Source of the DNA: an uncultured Pelagibacteraceae bacterium | GTDB lineage: Bacteria > Pseudomonadota > Alphaproteobacteria > Pelagibacterales > Pelagibacteraceae | Assembly (NCBI GenBank): GCA_902594605.1 | Contig: CACJMR010000006.1 | Span: forward strand, 1-34,232 | Reading direction: 5' to 3' | DNA: 34,232 nucleotides | Shown here: in pieces, positions 29,510 to 34,232 of the stretch | Layout: each line of letters starts with the position of its first letter | Numbering within the stretch: position 1 is the stretch's first letter | Notes under the pieces: model-generated | Told to the model about the DNA's origin: nothing | The model's input: only the letters and a program-made list of their open reading frames with translations | The model's database searches: none | Translations under genes and position numbers: made by a program

Positions 29510-30070
29510 ATGCTTCTACTTGTAGGTTTAGGCAATCCAACCCCAGACAGTGAAAACAATAGACACAATATTGGTTTCAAAATTATAGATTCAATAAATA
29601 AAAAATTTGGACTTTCAAAACAAAAACCAAAATTTAAAGGACTTCTCACAACTGGTAATGTGAGAGACCAAAAAGTTTACGCAATTAAACCTTTAACCTT
29701 TATGAATAATTCTGGAATATGTATTAGAGAATTAATTGAATATTTCAAAATAGATGCTGAGAATGTTATCGTTTTTCACGACGATCTTGATGTAGAATTT
29801 GGAAAGATAAAAGCAAAATTTGGTGGATCTGATGCAGGACATAACGGAATAGCATCAATAGATAAATTTATTGGTAAAGATTATTCAAGAGTGCGAATAG
29901 GAATAGGTAAACCAAAAGATAAAATGGAAGTAAGTGATTTTGTTCTTCAAAATTTTGATGAGGATGAAATGCTCAGATTGGAAAAAATTACAAATAACAT
30001 CACAGATTCTATATCAATACTAATCGACAAAAAATTAGATTTATTTTCTAGTACTGTAAATAATAAATAA
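29510..30070 (+). CDS. pth: Peptidyl-tRNA hydrolase
   Basis: Pth frees tRNAs from peptidyl-tRNAs that drop off the ribosome. The 186-residue protein has the family N-terminus LLLVGLGNPTP, catalytic His19 in NNRHNIGF, 'KPLTFMNNSG', the Asp of VFHDDLDVEFG (about 90-94) and 'GGSDAGHNGIASI' with the tRNA-binding Asn. The length is typical. It follows rplY after 41 nt and overlaps the ychF ATG by one base (TAATG). Confidence 0.97.
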   Translation: MLLLVGLGNPTPDSENNRHNIGFKIIDSINKKFGLSKQKPKFKGLLTTGNVRDQKVYAIKPLTFMNNSGICIRELIEYFKIDAENVIVFHDDLDVEFGKIKAKFGGSDAGHNGIASIDKFIGKDYSRVRIGIGKPKDKMEVSDFVLQNFDEDEMLRLEKITNNITDSISILIDKKLDLFSSTVNNK

Positions 30071-31143
30071 TGAGTTTTAAATGTGGAATTGTTGGTTTGC
30101 CTAATGTAGGTAAATCTACACTCTTCAACGCTCTTACAAACTCAAGCAAAGCCCAAGCTGCAAATTTTCCATTTTGTACGATAGATCCTAATGTGGGAGT
30201 AGTTCCCGTCCCAGATGAAAGATTACAAAAATTATCAGAAATTTCAAAATCAAAAAAAACAATAAATACAACCATTTCATTTGTGGATATTGCTGGTCTT
30301 GTGAAAGGTGCATCTAAAGGTGAAGGATTAGGTAATAAATTTCTCTCACACATAAGAGAAGTTGATGCTGTTATTCATATGATTAGATGCTTTGACTCGG
30401 ACGATATTCAAAATGTTAATCCTAATGTTGACCCAATAAGAGATCTTGAGATCATTGAAACTGAAATGATGTTGGCTGACCTAGAGTCTATACAAAAAAG
30501 ACTTGAAAAAAATAATAAGAAAAATGTAGACGAAGATCAGCTTGAAATTTTAGAGATTGCATTAGACTGTATTAATAATGATAAAGATATATCAACATTA
30601 AATTCTCAATTTGATACAAAACAACTTAATCAAAGTGGTCTTTTATCAATAAAACCAAAGATTTTTGTTTGCAATGTAGATGAGCAAAGCGTACAGGATG
30701 GAAATCAATATACTAAAAACTTTATTGAAAAATTTGGAAAAGATAACACTCTGATTGTTTCTGCAGACATAGAAAATCAAATAAATGAATTAGCAGATGA
30801 TGAAAAAAAAAATTATATGGATATGATTGGTTTAAAAGATACAGGTTTAAGTATTTTAATTCAAAAGGGCTATAAAATATTGAAACTTAATACTTATTTT
30901 ACATCTGGACCTGAAGAAACAAGGGCTTGGACTATACAAAAAAACTGTACAGCTCCTAAAGCTGCAGGTGAAATTCATACAGATTTTGAAAAAGGTTTCA
31001 TTAGAGCTGAAACTATATCTTATGAGGATTTTGTAGCCAATAATGGATGGGCAAATTCTAAGGCTAACGGAAAAATGAGATTAGAGGGTAAAGACTACAT
31101 TGTTAAAGATGGAGATGTATTAAACTTCAGATTCAACACGTGA
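30070..31143 (+). CDS. ychF: Ribosome-binding ATPase YchF (Obg family)
   Basis: YchF is an Obg-family P-loop protein that prefers ATP and binds ribosomes, linked to stress responses and translation control. The 357 residues contain the G1 loop GLPNVGKS (9-16), 'AANFPFCTIDPNVGVVPVPDERL', the G3-like 'VDIAGLVKGAS' and NVDE in place of the GTP-specific NKxD, the change behind ATP specificity. A coiled-coil arm and a C-terminal TGS domain ('YFTSGPEETRAWTI', 'GKDYIVKDGDVLNFRFN') complete it. It is coupled to pth by a one-base overlap. Its last 24 nt overlap petC on the other strand. Confidence 0.97.
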   Translation: MSFKCGIVGLPNVGKSTLFNALTNSSKAQAANFPFCTIDPNVGVVPVPDERLQKLSEISKSKKTINTTISFVDIAGLVKGASKGEGLGNKFLSHIREVDAVIHMIRCFDSDDIQNVNPNVDPIRDLEIIETEMMLADLESIQKRLEKNNKKNVDEDQLEILEIALDCINNDKDISTLNSQFDTKQLNQSGLLSIKPKIFVCNVDEQSVQDGNQYTKNFIEKFGKDNTLIVSADIENQINELADDEKKNYMDMIGLKDTGLSILIQKGYKILKLNTYFTSGPEETRAWTIQKNCTAPKAAGEIHTDFEKGFIRAETISYEDFVANNGWANSKANGKMRLEGKDYIVKDGDVLNFRFNT

Positions 31144-31899
31144 CCAGATTCTTTTCATACTAAAATAAACTAAAACAGTTAAAATAATTAAATAAACAAT
31201 CGCTTTAAAGCCCATCTGATGTCGAGATTCTAAATGAGGTTCAGCTGACCACATTAAGAAGGTAGTTACATCTTTTGACATTTGTTCTACTGTTGCATTT
31301 GTTCCATCGCCATACTCTACTAATCCATCCGATAATGGAGCAGCCATTCTAATTTTATTACCATACATATACTTGTTGTAGTAAACTCCGTCATCTAAAG
31401 ATACGTTGCTAGGAGCTTCTTCATATCCTTGTAATAAGGAATAGATATAGTCAACTCCACCTCCCCTAGCTTTAACCAAAACAGACATGTCTGGAGGGTA
31501 TGCACCACCATTTGCTGCTTGGGCAGCTTTTACATTATCGTATGGCATTACAAATTTATCAGATAATTTGCCTGGTCTTGTAAACATTTCACCATCAGAA
31601 TTAGGACCATCAGTTACTTCAAATGAAGCTGCTATAACTTTAGCTTGTGCTTCAGAGAATTCTGGCCCTCCTGGCTCTGCTAAATTTCTATAACTTAAAT
31701 ACTTCATCGAATGACATGAAGCACATACTTCAGTATAAACTTGATAACCTCTTTGAAGAGAAGCTCTATCAAATTTTCCAAATAGACCCTTAAAACTCCA
31801 GTCAGTTTTTAGATATTCTACTTTTTCAGCAGCAAAAGAATATGAATTTGAAGCAATAATTAAGGCTATTATAGAAAAGAATTTATATAAATTTTTCAC
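31120..31899 (-). CDS. petC: Cytochrome c1 of the cytochrome bc1 complex
   Basis: Cytochrome c1 passes electrons from the Rieske protein to soluble cytochrome c in the periplasm. The 259-residue precursor has a signal peptide (cleavage expected after SFA near residue 23), the haem c site C59-A-S-C62-H63 followed by SMKYLSYRNL, and the probable sixth ligand M185 in KIRMAAPLSDG. A C-terminal membrane anchor (about 229-248) is followed by a basic stop-transfer segment. It is the third gene of petA-petB-petC, 1 nt after petB. Its 3' end lies inside ychF, so termination must occur within a coding region. Confidence 0.97.
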   Translation of the reverse strand: MKNLYKFFSIIALIIASNSYSFAAEKVEYLKTDWSFKGLFGKFDRASLQRGYQVYTEVCASCHSMKYLSYRNLAEPGGPEFSEAQAKVIAASFEVTDGPNSDGEMFTRPGKLSDKFVMPYDNVKAAQAANGGAYPPDMSVLVKARGGGVDYIYSLLQGYEEAPSNVSLDDGVYYNKYMYGNKIRMAAPLSDGLVEYGDGTNATVEQMSKDVTTFLMWSAEPHLESRHQMGFKAIVYLIILTVLVYFSMKRIWSRVESEV

Positions 31900-31900
31900 C

Positions 31901-33163
31901 TTATTCTATTTTACTTTCTTTATTTCTAGCAGCAGCTAAATTTGGTGAACCACCTAGAACAGGTTCGGTAATACTTAGAGGCACTGGTAAAGTTTTTTCT
32001 TTAAACCCTAAAACAGGTAAAATAACTAAAAAATGTAAAAAATAATAAGCCGTTGCAACTCGTGCTATCAACAAGTAAAGTCCTTCAGCTGGCATCGCGC
32101 CCACATAACCAAGTATCAAAACATCTGCAACTAGTATCCAGTAAAATTGTTTATACAATGGTCTAAATACTGCTGATCTTATTTTTGAGGTATCCAACCA
32201 AGGTAAGACAGCTAAAATTAATATTGCAGATAACATAGCCACAACTCCTAGCAATTTATCAGGAACTGATCTTAAAATTGCATAAAAAGGTAACAAATAC
32301 CATTCAGGAACAATATGTGCAGGTGTTACCATTGGGTTAGCTTCAATATAATTATCAGCGTGACCTAAAATATTTGGTGCATAAAATACAAAGAAAGCAA
32401 AAACAATCATGAACATTAATAAAGCAAAACCATCTTTAATTACGATGTAAGGATGGAAAGGCACAGTGTCTTTTGATGGTTTTTTGATGTCTATTCCAAC
32501 TGGATTATTATTTCCAGGAACATGCAAAGCCCAAATATGTAAAACAACTAATCCTAAAATTAAAAATGGGATTAAATAGTGCAAAGTAAAAAATCTAGTT
32601 AACGTTGGGTTATCAACTGAATAACCTCCCCACAACCAAGTAACAATACCCTCTCCTACTAAAGGAATAGCACTAAATAAATTTGTAATAACAGTTGCAC
32701 CCCAAAAACTCATTTGACCCCATGGCAACACATAACCCATAAAAGCTGCAGCCATCATTAATAAATAAATTATTATTCCTAAAATCCATATTATTTCTCT
32801 TGGAGATTTATAAGAGCCATAAAACAAAGATCTAAAGATATGAATATAAACAGCTAAAAAAAACATTGATGCACCATTTGCATGAATATATCTAATTAAC
32901 CAACCATAATTGACATCACGCATGATATGCTCAACACTCTCAAAAGCCATGTCGGCATGAGCAATATAATGCATTGCAAGAGTTAATCCTGTTACAATTT
33001 GAGTAATTAAACAAAAAGTTAAAATTCCACCAAATGTCCACCAATAGTTTAAATTTTTAGGAGTTGGGTAATCTGTTAAATGATTTGCAAGAGTTAATAG
33101 TGGCAATCGATCATTAAACCATTGTCCTACTTTCGATTTTGGTCTGTAATCATGGTCACTCAT
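31901..33163 (-). CDS. petB: Cytochrome b of the cytochrome bc1 complex
   Basis: Cytochrome b is the membrane core that oxidises ubiquinol and recycles electrons by the Q cycle. The 420-residue polytopic protein has the haem ligand pairs H94/H195 and H108/H209 (in [23 protein letters not shown] and VVLHIW). The PEWY motif of the quinol oxidation site lies in '[20 protein letters not shown]', with '[11 protein letters not shown]' and '[13 protein letters not shown]' as further signatures. Eight hydrophobic helices can be counted. It lies 6 nt after petA and 1 nt before petC, so the three form one operon. Confidence 0.98.
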   Translation of the reverse strand: MSDHDYRPKSKVGQWFNDRLPLLTLANHLTDYPTPKNLNYWWTFGGILTFCLITQIVTGLTLAMHYIAHADMAFESVEHIMRDVNYGWLIRYIHANGASMFFLAVYIHIFRSLFYGSYKSPREIIWILGIIIYLLMMAAAFMGYVLPWGQMSFWGATVITNLFSAIPLVGEGIVTWLWGGYSVDNPTLTRFFTLHYLIPFLILGLVVLHIWALHVPGNNNPVGIDIKKPSKDTVPFHPYIVIKDGFALLMFMIVFAFFVFYAPNILGHADNYIEANPMVTPAHIVPEWYLLPFYAILRSVPDKLLGVVAMLSAILILAVLPWLDTSKIRSAVFRPLYKQFYWILVADVLILGYVGAMPAEGLYLLIARVATAYYFLHFLVILPVLGFKEKTLPVPLSITEPVLGGSPNLAAARNKESKIE

Positions 33164-33169
33164 TTTTCT

Positions 33170-33679
33170 TTATCCAATTTTAATTGTATTTTCATTAACA
33201 AATTCGTATTTAGGAACTTCCATATTCCAAGGTGCTGGTCCTTTTCTTATTCGTCCAGACGTATCATAATGTGATCCATGACATGGACAGAACCATCCAT
33301 TGTAATCACCTTTGTCATTTAAAGGTACACATCCTAGGTGGGTACATACACCTAACATAACAAGCCACTCGGGGTTTTTTGCTCTATCTTCATCTTTTTC
33401 AGGATGAATTAAATCCTCCATCTTCACAGATCTTGCTTCATCAATTTCTTCTTGAGTTCTTCTTCTTATAAATACTGGTTTCCCTCTCCATAAAACAGTC
33501 AATGTATTTCCAGGTGTTAATGAACTTACATCAACCTCTGTACTAGCTAATGCTTTAACAGAAGCATCTGGATTCATTTGATCTATCATTGGCCACACTA
33601 CTGCTGCGGCACCAACAGCTCCTACCGCTGTGGTAGCTGTAAATAAAAAATCTCTTCTTTCCGTTTTTTTTTCAGACAC
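33170..33679 (-). CDS. petA: Rieske iron-sulfur subunit of the cytochrome bc1 complex
   Basis: The Rieske subunit takes one electron from ubiquinol and passes it to cytochrome c1. The 169-residue protein begins at GTG and has a twin-arginine-type signal anchor (ERRDFLF, residues 7-13, then a hydrophobic span to about 30). The 2Fe-2S ligands are C112, H114, C131 and H134 in the CTHLGC and CPCHGSH boxes, with C117 and C133 for the stabilising disulfide. The trailing '[14 protein letters not shown]' is also typical. It is first in petA-petB-petC and divergent from trmL across 92 nt. The PetP/PetR-like genes lie about 9 kb away in this window. Confidence 0.97.
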   Translation of the reverse strand: MSEKKTERRDFLFTATTAVGAVGAAAVVWPMIDQMNPDASVKALASTEVDVSSLTPGNTLTVLWRGKPVFIRRRTQEEIDEARSVKMEDLIHPEKDEDRAKNPEWLVMLGVCTHLGCVPLNDKGDYNGWFCPCHGSHYDTSGRIRKGPAPWNMEVPKYEFVNENTIKIG

Positions 33680-33737
33680 TTTTAGTAGCTTTTATTATTA
33701 TCTCTTTTTGATTTAAAATAGTTAATATACGAATTCA

Positions 33738-33743
33738 TATAAT
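33738..33743 (+). promoter_or_regulatory. Candidate -10 box of trmL
   Basis: A perfect TATAAT at 33738-33743 lies 28 nt upstream of the trmL ATG, so RNA would start about 20 nt before it. No good -35 box is found at 16-18 nt; TTGATT at 33708-33713 is 24 nt away. The petA promoter must lie in the same 92-nt AT-rich gap on the other strand, but I cannot pick out a convincing one. Confidence 0.4.
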
Positions 33744-33771
33744 ATAAAATAATTATTTTACTACTGAAAGA

Positions 33772-34232
33772 ATGACACAGAATTCACCAATTTTAGGACC
33801 CAAAATAGCTTTGTATGAGCCCGATATACCTCAGAATACTGCAGCAATCATTAGAACCTGTGCTTGTTTGGGTGCTAAATTAGAAATAATTGAACCATGT
33901 GGCTTTCTATTATCAGACAAACGTTTTAAAAGAGTGGTTATGGACTATATGGACTATAGTCAAATAGAGTTCTATCAAAGTTCGGAAAAATTTTTTGAGG
34001 CAAAGAATAAACAGAGAATCGTATTGATGACAACTAAGGGTTCAATAAATTATACTAAATTTAAATTTAAGCCTGATGATACTATTTTGTTTGGAAGAGA
34101 AAGTGCTGGGGTACCCGAAAAGGTTCATAAAATTATTAAAAATCGTTTAAAAATACCAATGAATAACCAAGTAAGATCTCTTAATATTGCATCGTCTGTT
34201 GCCATTGTTTTGGCAGAAAGTTTGCGTCAAAT
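33772..34232 (+). CDS. trmL: tRNA (cytidine/uridine-34 2'-O)-methyltransferase TrmL, 3' end cut by the window
   Basis: A SPOUT-class methyltransferase that modifies the wobble base of leucine tRNAs in E. coli. From ATG 33772 (GAAAG at about 33765 may act as ribosome-binding site) 153 complete codons are visible and the frame is still open at the window edge. The family N-terminus is 'IALYEPDIPQNTAAIIRTCACLGAKL', then 'IEPCGFLLSDKRFKR', the SAM-binding knot segment 'ILFGRESAGVPEKVH' and 'IPMNNQVRSLNIASSVAIVLAE'. All catalytic-knot motifs are present, so only a few C-terminal residues should be missing. Confidence 0.93.
   Translation, partial: MTQNSPILGPKIALYEPDIPQNTAAIIRTCACLGAKLEIIEPCGFLLSDKRFKRVVMDYMDYSQIEFYQSSEKFFEAKNKQRIVLMTTKGSINYTKFKFKPDDTILFGRESAGVPEKVHKIIKNRLKIPMNNQVRSLNIASSVAIVLAESLRQ

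Overview
The window comes from a streamlined, very AT-rich alphaproteobacterium, most probably a marine SAR11-clade bacterium (Pelagibacterales, 'Candidatus Pelagibacter'-like). This rests on recall of gene-order blocks and protein style: yqeY-dnaG-rpoD divergent from carAB, ilvE divergent from a MarR/OmpR/kinase set, lgt-midA-pgeF, uvrC-pgsA, and petABC. Lysine/asparagine/isoleucine-rich proteins, almost no intergenic DNA and many overlapping genes fit the same picture. I see no prophage, insertion sequence, CRISPR array or genomic island. No gene-free stretch reaches 300 bases.

Layout. 1-1501: mlaA and mlaC, envelope phospholipid transport. 1503-5838 (minus): yqeY, dnaG and rpoD, followed 2 nt after the rpoD stop by tRNA-Val(GAC) and then a CAT-anticodon tRNA. 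5965-10363 (plus): carA-carB, carbamoyl phosphate for pyrimidines and arginine. 10360-11969 (minus): a coupled pair of an ELM1-family protein and a putative 2OG-Fe(II) oxygenase. 11991-13967 (plus): trxB and an extended SDR reductase. 13962-15808 (minus): an aspartate-type aminotransferase and a TIP30-like NAD(P)-binding protein. 15845-21584 (plus): uvrB, pteridine reductase-like SDR, folB, uvrC, pgsA, which mixes excision repair, pterin/folate and phospholipid genes. 21581-22462 (minus): ilvE. 22537-24944 (plus): PetP-like MarR regulator, PetR/OmpR-like response regulator, histidine kinase. 24922-25173 (minus): ubiK. 25203-31143 (plus): lgt, midA, pgeF, prs, rplY, pth, ychF. 31120-33679 (minus): petA-petB-petC, the cytochrome bc1 complex. 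33772-end (plus): trmL, cut by the window edge.

How it works together. Most genes are housekeeping: replication priming and primary sigma factor, DNA repair, nucleotide precursor supply (carAB, prs), amino-acid transamination, translation quality control, lipoprotein and phospholipid synthesis, and respiration (bc1, midA for complex I, ubiK for ubiquinone). The putative regulators are the PetP/PetR/kinase set, which sits about 8 kb from the bc1 genes whose Rhodobacter counterpart it neighbours.

The points most worth a second look are these. (1) A tRNA-Val(GAC) with perfect stems but a rewired elbow, in which the D-loop and T-loop signature bases are changed in an apparently compensatory way. 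(2) All five tail-to-tail protein gene pairs overlap by 4-24 nt, leaving no room for ordinary terminators. (3) Several divergent pairs are separated by only 21-36 nt, with palindromic TATA boxes placed so that leaderless mRNAs are expected. (4) The ELM1-2OG oxygenase couple has no assigned function. (5) A pteridine reductase-type SDR joined to folB lies between uvrB and uvrC.
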